A stretch of 64,000 bases of DNA from CAYYIS01 sp964470965 (lineage in GTDB: Bacteria; JAAXHH01; JABIQT01). The notes under the pieces are model-generated. The model made no database searches and was not told the origin of the DNA. It was given only the letters and a program-made list of their open reading frames with translations. The DNA is taken from the NCBI GenBank assembly GCA_964470965.1, contig CAYYIS010000008.1:1-64000 (forward strand). The letters run 5' to 3'. The translations under genes and the position numbers were made by a program. Shown here one piece after another: positions 53,914-62,470 of this stretch; within the stretch, counting starts at the first letter, position 1, and the number at the start of each line of letters is the position of its first letter.

Positions 53914-55068
53914 TTAAGGCTCCACTATGATCTGGGGCAATCCGTATACGTCGAAATGGTACTTCGTGCCTAATATGATCTGATCCGTGTCCGAAATATG
54001 CCCCAGGACACCCAGCGCGATCGTGAAGCCAATGAAGAGTATACCAGCTACAATGGCCACCGGACGCTTACCCGGATGTCTTTCAGGCGAGCGATCCCAA
54101 AACGGCAACAAAAGCAGTGCAAGGATTACGATGCCAGTGCCTAAAAGCCCTATCAGTTCCGGGAAAAACTTCAACACCTGGTACAGCGGTAGAAAATACC
54201 ACTCCGGTTTCACACCCAGTGGCGTATTGAAGGGATCCGCCTTGTCCTCCAGCGGCACTGGATAATACACGACCATGAGAATCATGGTTGCGATTATTAG
54301 CAACACCATAATCGATTCTTTGAGGACATGCTGTGGAAAAAACGGCTTGCCCCCTCTCCGGGTAAGTTCCTCGGAGTTGGGTTCGGGGGTGTCGGTGCTG
54401 TCCAGCGTCGAGATGCCCAGATACCGAATCAGGAACAGGTGAACGCCCACGAGCAACATAAACACCCAGGGAAGAACGATCACATGCACCGTGAAGAAGC
54501 GGGTCAATGTCGATTCCGATACGATCTCCCCGCCGCGCAGGATCAGGAGGGTGTGCTCACCAACGATGGGCACTGCGCCGGCAATTTCGGTACCAACCAC
54601 CGTGGCCCAGTAGGAGACCTGGTCCCAGGGCAGCAGGTAGCCTGTGAATCCAAACATCATGGTGACACCCAGCAGAGCGAACCCGAATAACCAGGTAACC
54701 TCTCTCGGTTTTTTATATCCTCCGTAAAAATAAACGCGTACCACGTGCAACAGCAGGAAAGCGATCATGAAATTAGCGCCGTAGACATGGGACTGGCGCA
54801 TCAACCATCCGAAAGGGACTTTCTCCATGATAAACTTAATGCTGTCGTAGGCCGTGCTTGCGGATGCTTCGTAGTATATCATCAATAGCAGGCCTGATAT
54901 GGCCTGGGTAATGAAAAATGCGAACGTGATCGTTCCAAAGGAAAACAACCAGTTCACATGCTTCGGAACGGGTTTGGTTAGGTGTTTACGGGCGAAGTCG
55001 ATGGCAGCGGAGAGTTCCATCCGCTCCTCGATCCATTCGTAAAGCCATCGTATTAGACGTCCCGCCAT
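53914..55068 (-). CDS. Cytochrome b (b6-like) of a menaquinol:cytochrome c oxidoreductase
   Basis: A 384-residue cytochrome b with about eight transmembrane helices, carrying the b6 and subunit-IV parts in one chain. Heme b ligands are His94/His108 (13 residues between) and His195/His210 (14 between); the 14-residue spacing in helix D is typical of b6-type proteins. The N-terminal W-I-E-E-R-M-E-L is also b6-like. The Qo-site P-E-W-Y (K-P-E-W-Y-F-L) is in the C-terminal part. The cysteine that binds heme c(n) in cytochrome b6 is replaced by Ser43. It works with the Rieske protein (4-base gap upstream) and the five-heme cytochrome, oxidising menaquinol. Confidence 0.93.
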   Translation of the reverse strand: MAGRLIRWLYEWIEERMELSAAIDFARKHLTKPVPKHVNWLFSFGTITFAFFITQAISGLLLMIYYEASASTAYDSIKFIMEKVPFGWLMRQSHVYGANFMIAFLLLHVVRVYFYGGYKKPREVTWLFGFALLGVTMMFGFTGYLLPWDQVSYWATVVGTEIAGAVPIVGEHTLLILRGGEIVSESTLTRFFTVHVIVLPWVFMLLVGVHLFLIRYLGISTLDSTDTPEPNSEELTRRGGKPFFPQHVLKESIMVLLIIATMILMVVYYPVPLEDKADPFNTPLGVKPEWYFLPLYQVLKFFPELIGLLGTGIVILALLLLPFWDRSPERHPGKRPVAIVAGILFIGFTIALGVLGHISDTDQIILGTKYHFDVYGLPQIIVEP

Positions 55069-55072
55069 AAGT

Positions 55073-55543
55073 TTATGCTCCGAGCACGACTTTATCGCCG
55101 ATTACACTGACACCGAGCCGCACCAGCGGGACCGGTGGCGGCCCACCTGTAACCTGTCCCTTTATATCGAAGCGGCCACCGTGACAAGGACAGATAAATT
55201 CCTGGTTTTTCTGCACCCATTTCACAGCACACCCCAGATGTGAACATGTCGCCATGAACGCGACAAATCCGTCCGGTCCGTTCACTACCAGCGCCGGTCG
55301 ACCCCGATAGGTCACAACCTTGGCGGCGCCGGTCGGCAGTTCGGCCAGATCGATCTCGACCTTGCTGACACCTTTCGCTTCCGGCGGCGGCTCAATGTAC
55401 CTTATCACAGGATATAGGAAACTCATCAGGCCCAGGCTGCTTATCAGCCCCATACACCTGGCCAGGAAACGGCGGCGCACTTCATATTTCGTAGGAGAAC
55501 CTGTGGACGGCATAACGTCGTCCGGCGAATTTAGCTGACCCAT
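55073..55543 (-). CDS. Rieske iron-sulfur protein
   Basis: A 156-residue Rieske subunit of a cytochrome bc/b6f-type complex. An N-terminal transmembrane segment lies at about residues 29-46 (C-M-G-L-I-S-S-L-G-L-M-S-F-L-Y). The [2Fe-2S] cluster motifs are C-S-H-L-G-C near residue 102 and C-P-C-H-G-G near 119. It passes electrons from the quinol to the multiheme cytochrome. It heads a three-gene operon (Rieske-cytochrome b-cytochrome c). A promoter-like sequence lies upstream at 55613-55642. Confidence 0.95.
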   Translation of the reverse strand: MGQLNSPDDVMPSTGSPTKYEVRRRFLARCMGLISSLGLMSFLYPVIRYIEPPPEAKGVSKVEIDLAELPTGAAKVVTYRGRPALVVNGPDGFVAFMATCSHLGCAVKWVQKNQEFICPCHGGRFDIKGQVTGGPPPVPLVRLGVSVIGDKVVLGA

Positions 55544-55612
55544 GGGAATGGTAGCTCCATCTATACACCGGTAGTTGATTACCTTAGGTTACCGTACCAT
55601 AAATTGCACGAT

Positions 55613-55642
55613 AACGTAATCGAAAAACCTGTCTCTTGTCAA
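55613..55642 (-). promoter_or_regulatory. Probable promoter of the Rieske/cytochrome b operon
   Basis: On the minus strand, TTGACA (55642-55637) and TACGTT (55618-55613) are separated by 18 bases, 70 bases before the Rieske start. The -35 box is perfect; the -10 box is only moderately good. Confidence 0.4.
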
Positions 55643-56178
55643 CCTTTTTTGCAGGCTTGAATCGATTGGATGCGCCTAATTTTCCACTTGACTTTTTGGG
55701 TATATCAGTCCATCATGCATTGAGATTTCCGCCTAAAATCCGTTCTGCTCCACAACGGGTGCCCGGACCGGGATTTTTTTCCTGGCAACGCTTATGTCTT
55801 ATCTCCACCTCCTCGGAAACGACCGTTGTTTTTGCGGTTGTAGAGGCAGGTTTTTCCGGGGAAGGGCATCGAGCGGGTTCGGCGGGCACAGACAACATCT
55901 TGACCAGCCTACAACTGATATCATTGTACTGAACCTGGTCATACCCGAATTGGACAGCAGGCGGGGCCTCGCATGATTCGAGGAACAGGTGCCACATATT
56001 CACGTGGTGATCTAATTGACATATCCGGTGTTTGAGAACCGGTACCTGACCAGACCGGCCGATCCCTGCGCGGTCAAATCACCAGACCTCACCGAATGGA
56101 TGGGAACACGCCACAACATTTCGTTGTTCTTCAGAATTTCAATCGGCAATAGCACGACAGACCGCGACTCAACCATCT
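55643..56178 (+). other. Divergent intergenic stretch between Rieske operon and TPR protein
   Basis: No gene can be supported here. A 96-codon minus-strand frame at 55713-56003 has no family match and a skewed composition; overlapping plus-strand frames are equally unconvincing. The region should hold both divergent promoters. No ribosome binding site is clear before ATG 56179. Confidence 0.4.
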
Positions 56179-57159
56179 ATGAGAATCCGCCAGAACTACT
56201 TCTCTTTCATCGGCCTCCTGTGCTTTATGACCGGCATTTCCTGTGCCGTATCTCAAACGGTTACATTCATGATGCCGCGGCCTCCGCTGGTCAACCTGCT
56301 GGAATCCAGACCGATCGCCAGCATGGGTTTCAACGGGGACAACCTCCAGCTGAACTCCCAGCTTGACTTCCTACTCTCAAGACTGCTCATAGCAGACTCC
56401 ACCATCGCTCTGATCGATCCGGTCAAGGTGTTGCAGGCTCTTTCGGGCCAGGCTTATATGGCCGGAATGATTTCCGATACCCTTGCCGTAAAAGCGGGGA
56501 GAACCGTGGGTGCTGATGCAGTCCTGCTCGGGGAATTTTCCACCAGGTTCACGGAAGAATATGGCGAAGAGAAGAAGTTCCGTACCTCGGAGGCCTTCGG
56601 ACCTTCAAGCCAGGGTACCCAGATCCGCCTCGCACAGGTGGCATATCAGGAACCGTTTATAAACCAGGTGGTTACCCTTACCGCCGTTATTCAGGTCCTG
56701 GAGGTAGCAACCGGTCGGCGTATCGGGTCCGACAGGGTGGTTGTAGTGGATTCACTGCATCTCGTGTTGCCTACTATAGTGGAGGAGCCGCCCGATGGTC
56801 CCGTTGAGGTGCCGCGGGTAACGCCCAGGCTGGTTGATCGAGCTATGGTCGCCCTGTCACGGCAGTTAAAAGAAAGATTTTCATGGCACAGTGTTCGGAC
56901 AACAAGATACATGGCGCGGAAAGTGATGGATGGCGATATCGGCCTGACAGCCGCGCTCGGTGGCAACTGGAACAAAGCTAGGATGATCTGGGAGCAGGCG
57001 GTCCGGGAGAATCCGGACAATGCCGGCGCCTGGAACAACCTGGCCATAGCATACGAACAGGCCGGGCGGCAGAAAGAGGCCCAGGAAGCGTACAATCGTG
57101 CGCAAAGACTCGGTCCGGATGATCCGACGATCCGTCAGAACAGAGGTGGACAGAGGTGA
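56179..57159 (+). CDS. Secreted TPR-domain protein
   Basis: A 326-residue exported protein. The signal sequence spans about residues 1-25; a weak lipobox-like G-I-S-C lies at 19-22, so lipoprotein anchoring is possible. Residues 30-240 form an alpha/beta domain with G-A-D-A-V-L-L-G-E-F near 110, like the putative N-terminal domain of envelope-stress or penicillin-binding-protein-activator-like proteins. Two TPR units follow at about 255-322 (N-W-N-K-A-R-M-I-W-E-Q-A-V, then A-W-N-N-L-A-I-A-Y-E-Q-A-G). A role in envelope assembly is inferred; no partner gene is adjacent. It is followed by a minus-strand oxidoreductase. Confidence 0.7.
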   Translation: MRIRQNYFSFIGLLCFMTGISCAVSQTVTFMMPRPPLVNLLESRPIASMGFNGDNLQLNSQLDFLLSRLLIADSTIALIDPVKVLQALSGQAYMAGMISDTLAVKAGRTVGADAVLLGEFSTRFTEEYGEEKKFRTSEAFGPSSQGTQIRLAQVAYQEPFINQVVTLTAVIQVLEVATGRRIGSDRVVVVDSLHLVLPTIVEEPPDGPVEVPRVTPRLVDRAMVALSRQLKERFSWHSVRTTRYMARKVMDGDIGLTAALGGNWNKARMIWEQAVRENPDNAGAWNNLAIAYEQAGRQKEAQEAYNRAQRLGPDDPTIRQNRGGQR

Positions 57160-57218
57160 GGGTGTACGAACTGTAGAAGATCGGACTCATGACGGAGAGG
57201 TTATCCCCACCATCATTT

Positions 57219-58271
57219 CTACAGGGCCACCTCCCTGCCTTCGTCCTGACTCCTGTAGATACCATCTAGTATGGATAAGACCTGTAGCGATTGTTCAGCC
57301 GGAACGGGTGATGGTGCCCCTGAGGCAACGGCTCTGGCGAATTCCACACATTCCTGCGCGTGAGGCTCAAGTTTGTCCCCGGTTACCTTCAACAATGTAT
57401 TGTAATGCTGCTTTGTTTCGTAATTCGTCTTGAGGATTTCGCAGGAAGGCCAGTGGCTGCCTCCATCGGTTCCATATAACCACATTTGCATGTCCTCGCC
57501 TTGCGTATCGTGGTGCAGCAACCAGCTTACTTCCAGAATGAGTGTCGCCCCGTTTTCAAATCTGATAAACCCCGCCGCCATTTCCTCCACATCCATCTCT
57601 TTTGGAATCGCACCACCCCAAATACTGAACGCGCCTTCTTTGCGGGCGAGCGTAGTCCGGGCAACACCGCTGCAAGCCACGGGGTTCGGGTTGCCCATCA
57701 TCCAGAGGGTCAGATCCAGTATATGCACACCGATATCGATGCAGGGACCACCGCCACTGTGTTTCTTGAGTACGAATCCGGGAGTTGTGGGGGCCGCAGC
57801 CCTCCGCAGCATCCACCCGCGGGCGTGGTACACATCACCCAGAGCACCAGCGTCTATCTCCCGTTTGAGTGCCTGGGAATGTCCGTGAAACCTGAAATGC
57901 TGTGCGGTCATCAAGCATTTCCCGGAAGCATCCCTGGCCGAGATCATATCCCTTATGTCCTCGGGTGTCGGCGCCAGGGGCTTCTCGCAGATTACATGCT
58001 TGCCACCGTTCAGAGCGGCGATGGCCAGCGGCGCGTGGTACATATTGGGCGTACAGATATCGATGATATCGATGTCGGGATCGCTGATGAGTCGCGCCGG
58101 GTCCGTAGTCAGGTTGGTGATGCCGTTCTTCTGTCCCCATGAATTTAGTACGGATTCGTTAACATCACTGCCGGCAATGAGCTCTGCATCCTCAGAGGCA
58201 GCCCAACCGGGAAGATGTGTGCCCGCTATACCACCAACGCCTATGATGCCTACTTTTAGAGATTCGCCCAT
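57219..58271 (-). CDS. Gfo/Idh/MocA-family oxidoreductase
   Basis: A 350-residue NAD(P)-dependent oxidoreductase. The Rossmann fold starts with G-I-I-G-V-G-G-I-A-G near residue 8. The active-site lysine is in C-E-K-P-L-A-P near 95, and the C-terminal-domain signature D-I-G-V-H-I-L-D-L-T-L-W near 177 contains the catalytic Asp/His pair. It is a close paralogue of the next gene, with the same block order (M-G-N-P-x-P), so tandem duplication or co-inherited pathway partners are likely. It would oxidise or reduce a sugar or polyol. It is 28 bases after its paralogue. Confidence 0.9.
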   Translation of the reverse strand: MGESLKVGIIGVGGIAGTHLPGWAASEDAELIAGSDVNESVLNSWGQKNGITNLTTDPARLISDPDIDIIDICTPNMYHAPLAIAALNGGKHVICEKPLAPTPEDIRDMISARDASGKCLMTAQHFRFHGHSQALKREIDAGALGDVYHARGWMLRRAAAPTTPGFVLKKHSGGGPCIDIGVHILDLTLWMMGNPNPVACSGVARTTLARKEGAFSIWGGAIPKEMDVEEMAAGFIRFENGATLILEVSWLLHHDTQGEDMQMWLYGTDGGSHWPSCEILKTNYETKQHYNTLLKVTGDKLEPHAQECVEFARAVASGAPSPVPAEQSLQVLSILDGIYRSQDEGREVAL

Positions 58272-58299
58272 GGTGCAAATTCCTTTCTGAAGTTTGTTA

Positions 58300-59322
58300 T
58301 CATCTCAAACGGATCATTTTACCCTGTTCCGCACTTTTATAAATGCCTTCCAGGATCTTCATCATTTCTAACCCCTGCTCACCGGTTGACATCGGTTCAC
58401 GCCCTTCCTGTATGCAGTTCACCAGATGGGCGATCTCCGCGGCGATACAATCACCCCATGAACGAGGTCTGACCACCGGCGTGATGTCGACCAGTTCCCC
58501 ATGCAACTCGGTAAAAACGGTGAGTTTGTCTCCGTGGATTTCCGCACCGCCTTTGGTTCCTATCAGCTTGACGTAGGATTGTTCCTGGGGCACATTTGTG
58601 GCCCAGCTCGCTTCCGCGACCAGAGTTGCGTCGCCATCAAGCTTGATGAATCCTACTGCCAGATCTTCCACATCGTAGTGGCCGCCTTTAACCGTATGGG
58701 CAAACTTTGAATAGACGGAGCCCTGAACTGTGTGTGGTTTGGGATTGCCCATCAACCAGCGTGTCAGGTCGATCATGTGCACGCCCAGGTCGATCAAGGG
58801 GCCACCGCCGGACCGTGCCTTGGTGGTAAACCAACCTCCCGCTCCGGGGATCCCCCGCCGTCTCAGCCAGCCGGTTTTCGCATAATAGATTTCTCCCAGT
58901 TCACCCTGTTCGATCAACTTCTTCAAAATCTGAGCTTCTGTTCGAAAACGGTTATTGAGAGCAATCATGAGGTATCGTTTATAGCGTTTGGATGCATTGA
59001 CCATCCGTTGTGCTTCCGCAGCGTTCATGGCCATGGGCTTCTCGCACAGCACATGGGCACCGGCCTTCAGTGAATCGATCGTCGCCGACGCATGCAGGTA
59101 GTTAGGCAGTGCCACACTGACCAGATCCGGTTCCAGCTTCAGGAGGTCGTGGTAGGAGTCACAGACATTCGGGATCCGATATTGATCGGAGGCTTCCTGT
59201 AGACGTTTTCTATCAAGATCCGCCACGCCGACAATGTCTACCTGGCTGTTATCCGCATACCCCGCCAGATGATGCCGTCCCAGCCCGAGACCGATAATAC
59301 CCACATTCAGTTTCCGTTCCAT
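58300..59322 (-). CDS. Gfo/Idh/MocA-family oxidoreductase (paralogue)
   Basis: A 340-residue oxidoreductase. The nucleotide-binding loop is G-I-I-G-L-G-L-G-R-H-H near residue 8, the lysine motif C-E-K-P-M-A near 93, and the C-terminal block D-L-G-V-H-M-I-D-L-T-R-W near 178. Pairs of such enzymes in one operon often carry out successive oxidation and reduction steps on a sugar. It precedes its paralogue on the same strand. The substrate is unknown. An 8-base-pair inverted repeat lies 145 bases upstream, beyond the esterase stop. Confidence 0.9.
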   Translation of the reverse strand: MERKLNVGIIGLGLGRHHLAGYADNSQVDIVGVADLDRKRLQEASDQYRIPNVCDSYHDLLKLEPDLVSVALPNYLHASATIDSLKAGAHVLCEKPMAMNAAEAQRMVNASKRYKRYLMIALNNRFRTEAQILKKLIEQGELGEIYYAKTGWLRRRGIPGAGGWFTTKARSGGGPLIDLGVHMIDLTRWLMGNPKPHTVQGSVYSKFAHTVKGGHYDVEDLAVGFIKLDGDATLVAEASWATNVPQEQSYVKLIGTKGGAEIHGDKLTVFTELHGELVDITPVVRPRSWGDCIAAEIAHLVNCIQEGREPMSTGEQGLEMMKILEGIYKSAEQGKMIRLR

Positions 59323-59466
59323 GGGAACTCCCTGAGATTGGTTCGTTCTTGATTCCCCTAGGTGTCAACGATTGCTTAGCAAACCTTTGAAAAATCTTCC
59401 CTGTTACAACGATCCAATTAAATTTTGATCCCCAGAATTCGACGCGTACCTATTGGGCAACACACT

Positions 59467-59491
59467 ACGATCCCCGGTCAGACGGGATCGT
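59467..59491 (+). repeat. Perfect inverted repeat between esterase and oxidoreductase genes
   Basis: ACGATCCC (59467-59474) and GGGATCGT (59484-59491) are perfect complements around a 9-base loop. The element sits 20 bases past the stop of the minus-strand esterase gene and upstream of the oxidoreductase pair. There is no T-run, so it is either a weak terminator or an operator for the oxidoreductase genes. Confidence 0.45.
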
Positions 59492-59511
59492 GAATTGTCG
59501 AGGGTTGGCAG

Positions 59512-60558
59512 TTAAAATTCCTTGAAATACCTCCGTAAAAACGGCCAGGCGCCATCCTTGTAGTACCGATGACCGCCCTCGCCTATATACATCATACAAT
59601 CATTTTCGGCACCGGCGATTCTATATATATTTTTTAAACGGGCAAAGGCATATTTCACCTGTTCAATCGGAAAAATGGGGTCCGTGCGGCCGGCTATAGC
59701 CATAAAAGGCCGGGGGGCTATTAATCCGGCGACGTCATACATCTCGCCAAAGCGCAGGATACCGGGCACATAGTTGCACTCGCAATGGGAAATCGTGCCT
59801 ATACTGCCCTCGAAGGTGCAGAAGTAGCTTCCGGGAATGGCAACGGCTATGCGGGGTTCGCATGCGGCGGTAAACAGAGAGACGGTGCCGCCGCCGGAGT
59901 TTCCTGTGATGGCGATACGGTCCGTATCGATATGCCCATGCACCGCGGCCCACTCAATCAGGCACTTCATGTCCCACACACGCTCACCGATGGGCGTGCG
60001 GCCTGCGAGTAGTCCGTAAACCAGCTGGTCACGGCAGGAATTCATTTCCCCATCTTCTTTTGCCTTCGACGTCCTGGTTTCCCCGAATGCCCTTGTGGTG
60101 GGAGCGATGGCGACAAAACCCTCGCGGACCGCCTGGACCGCGATGTCCCTCTCCCCTTCTTCAATATGGGCTGCTTCCTCGTCATCATGGGCAATGCCCA
60201 CATAAATATGCGGGTGGTTGTGTCCGTGCGGTATCAGAATCAGAGGCGCTTTGTCGACAAGAGCCTTGGGACGGAGCATGTAGAACGGTAGCGGAACAGT
60301 CGGTTCTACCCAGATGTGCCATTCCTCCCTGGTATAGTCTCCCATGTCGACGGTATGCCTCCTTTCCGCTGTCGGCTGGTGACCCCTGAGATCCATATGG
60401 ATGTTATCGAGACCGAGGATATTCCTCAGTCGCGCCCGGAACGCCGTCTGCCAGTGAGAAAATTCTTCCGGTGACTCCGCCTTGAATCGAAATACCGGCT
60501 CGAAGGCGTGGTAAGTCGATTTAAAATGTTCAGATGCATCGTACATAGAAGCCCTCAC
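59512..60558 (-). CDS. Alpha/beta hydrolase, acetylxylan-esterase / dienelactone-hydrolase-like
   Basis: A 348-residue alpha/beta hydrolase. The nucleophile serine is in G-N-S-G-G-G-T near residue 219, the acid is likely Asp in G-R-T-D-P-I-F near 291, and the histidine is in G-E-G-G-H-R-Y-Y near 330. The oxyanion-hole region H-G-H-N-H near 111 is present. This arrangement resembles bacterial acetylxylan esterases (carbohydrate esterase family 7-like) and related deacylases. No signal peptide is seen, so it acts in the cytoplasm. It lies upstream of the oxidoreductase pair and downstream of the sialidase-like gene on the same strand. Confidence 0.75.
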   Translation of the reverse strand: MRASMYDASEHFKSTYHAFEPVFRFKAESPEEFSHWQTAFRARLRNILGLDNIHMDLRGHQPTAERRHTVDMGDYTREEWHIWVEPTVPLPFYMLRPKALVDKAPLILIPHGHNHPHIYVGIAHDDEEAAHIEEGERDIAVQAVREGFVAIAPTTRAFGETRTSKAKEDGEMNSCRDQLVYGLLAGRTPIGERVWDMKCLIEWAAVHGHIDTDRIAITGNSGGGTVSLFTAACEPRIAVAIPGSYFCTFEGSIGTISHCECNYVPGILRFGEMYDVAGLIAPRPFMAIAGRTDPIFPIEQVKYAFARLKNIYRIAGAENDCMMYIGEGGHRYYKDGAWPFLRRYFKEF

Positions 60559-60760
60559 GGGTAATCAGTGGGAACCGCGTCTTCATCAAATCCGTCCGCG
60601 GCCTTTCTTGCCGTTCCCTCATTCCGTCCCTCGGCCAGCGTTTACATCAGGCCTTCAACCGGTCGTGCTGTAAACCCGGCCTGAGATCGCATCGTCTCAT
60701 TTTCTGTACATCCCGGGAATACTTGGGTTAGAGCCTGCGTCTCTTGCGGGACACGATGTC

Positions 60761-62035
60761 TCAATAGAGGAGTCCCCTGAAATCCTTAACGGTGTGAAAC
60801 GTGATTAAATTGCCGTCGTGGGCATCTGCGGCGCGTTCGTCACCTGATCGGCTCAGAATATGAAGGTCGGCGCCATCGATGACCATACTGGCATAATGCC
60901 GTGCCTGACGAGGTGACGGACTGTGAGTCACAAGACCAGCGAAACACCAGTCTACCATGTTGGTTGAAAAATGAAGCTGCAACCGGTGACGTTCGTTGTT
61001 GGGCAGGTTATAACGTTCCGCGGGCAGCCGATCCGCCCGCGTCATACTGTCGGTAGCCTGGGTACTGAGCAGCCAGTAAAGCTGTGTAGGTTCGTCATAC
61101 AGAACATGAAATTTCATCTGCCCGCCCGGACAGGGCACGTACAGTATGGTTTTACCTGAGGGGACGATCTCCAGCATGGTGGTCATGCCGCCGTCCTCCT
61201 GTTCTGTTACTTTCGCGATCGCGGCGTAACCCGTACCACCTGTGTGGGCACGCATCCAGAGATGGAATGTCTTTCCCATCGGATCAAACCAGTAGTGAGA
61301 CGGATCGACAAACTGTACCACGTTGGTCTCAAGCCACCCCATCGGTGCGCATGCCCTGCCTGTTGCCTGCACGGCTCCCTTGGGGTACGGGGCATCGAAA
61401 AACGGGACGCCGAAGAAATCGGTCACGGGAATAGTCTCCGCCTGCGGCATCACTTCACGGAATGAGAGCTCCGAGGCGAACGTCCAATTGTCCCGTTCGA
61501 GAAGATTCTCATCAACACGTCCCCGCATGAGCACAGGTGCCAGCTCGCCCACATACCAGGTCTCCGTATCGAAGGTCATACGGCGTTCCATGACAAGGTA
61601 AACGGAATCGTTTGCAAAATGTACATTGCAGGGTGCCTGATGCCAGAATTGCCCCTGGGTAAGCGCTACAGGCTCCGACCAGGTTTTGCCGTGATCATCC
61701 GAACGCATAATCATCAGGTCTCCCGCATGCCCCAGAACGTAGACGGCGTCCCCTGCGACAAACGGTCTTGCGTGCATGAAGGGAAAATCAGACCGGTGTT
61801 TCCATGTATTCCCGTGGTCGTCCGATGTAAACACTTTTCCCTGCCAAGCCCACTGGCGCTCTCCGCTCTCATACTTGGGTCCCGGCATATCTGCCACGGC
61901 AGGCCCGCCCAGATCTATAGACGCTATGAGACGCCCGTTCCGGCAACGTGCGATTCCGGGACTGTAACAGTGAAGGCCTTCATAGTCGGGGGAGGTGTAA
62001 AGAACGGTATATTCTTGAGCCAAAGGACGGGGCAT
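60761..62035 (-). CDS. Sialidase-family (BNR/Asp-box) protein
   Basis: A 424-residue six-bladed-propeller protein of the sialidase/neuraminidase superfamily. Two clear Asp boxes are S-D-D-H-G-N-T-W near residue 70 and S-D-D-H-G-K-T-W near 112. No signal peptide is present; the protein starts M-P-R-P-L-A-Q-E. The full set of sialic-acid-binding arginines could not be located by eye, so a true sialidase activity is uncertain and other glycosidase or glycan-binding roles are possible. It is in the minus-strand catabolic block. Confidence 0.75.
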   Translation of the reverse strand: MPRPLAQEYTVLYTSPDYEGLHCYSPGIARCRNGRLIASIDLGGPAVADMPGPKYESGERQWAWQGKVFTSDDHGNTWKHRSDFPFMHARPFVAGDAVYVLGHAGDLMIMRSDDHGKTWSEPVALTQGQFWHQAPCNVHFANDSVYLVMERRMTFDTETWYVGELAPVLMRGRVDENLLERDNWTFASELSFREVMPQAETIPVTDFFGVPFFDAPYPKGAVQATGRACAPMGWLETNVVQFVDPSHYWFDPMGKTFHLWMRAHTGGTGYAAIAKVTEQEDGGMTTMLEIVPSGKTILYVPCPGGQMKFHVLYDEPTQLYWLLSTQATDSMTRADRLPAERYNLPNNERHRLQLHFSTNMVDWCFAGLVTHSPSPRQARHYASMVIDGADLHILSRSGDERAADAHDGNLITFHTVKDFRGLLY

Positions 62036-62088
62036 GGACTCTCTTATTTAAAAAGGCCCTTCATACTGGAAGTGCCCAGAGGAAATTG

Positions 62089-62467
62089 TTAAATTACCGT
62101 TGAAATGTGTTTGTGGAATATCTTCCACTCATCATTCGATTCTGTCAGGACATACGTGGCAGATGAGGCTTCAGGTTCAGGAATCTTCCCATATGCTTCG
62201 TCGGAAAGATCGCCGGTGCACCAAAATGTTGCTGCACCAATCGAATCGGTCTACGCCCATTCCTTCAAATTCACGCACCTTCAGGTCTCTTCTTGCATTG
62301 AAGCACCTGACGTTCCGGCACACCGCAAAACTGTGTTCATCGTTCCGGATCGGTACATCCAGGAACGAGAAAAATTTGGGCGAAACGGTTCTTTTCTCGG
62401 CCCCACGGTTCCGGGAAGGAATCAGGTTTCGGTCACGTCTACCACACGCTCGCCCCCCATCCTTCAC
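62089..62467 (-). pseudogene. SnoaL-like protein remnant
   Basis: On the minus strand, the tail of a SnoaL/NTF2-like protein is recognisable: W-C-T-G-D-L, then A-T-Y-V-L-T-E, then D-E-W-K-I-F-H-K-H-I-S ending at TAA (62091-62089). Further upstream, the frame is broken by TAG after K-E-W-A. Another frame carries L-K-V-R-E-F-E, which would have preceded it in the intact protein. With at least one stop and one frameshift this is a decayed gene. It follows the TauD gene on the same strand. Confidence 0.6.
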
Positions 62468-62470
62468 CTC

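Noticed and set aside
55713..56003. A 96-codon minus-strand open frame upstream of the Rieske operon
   Set aside because: No recognisable family, no clear ribosome binding site and skewed composition; it covers the region where the operon's promoter is expected.
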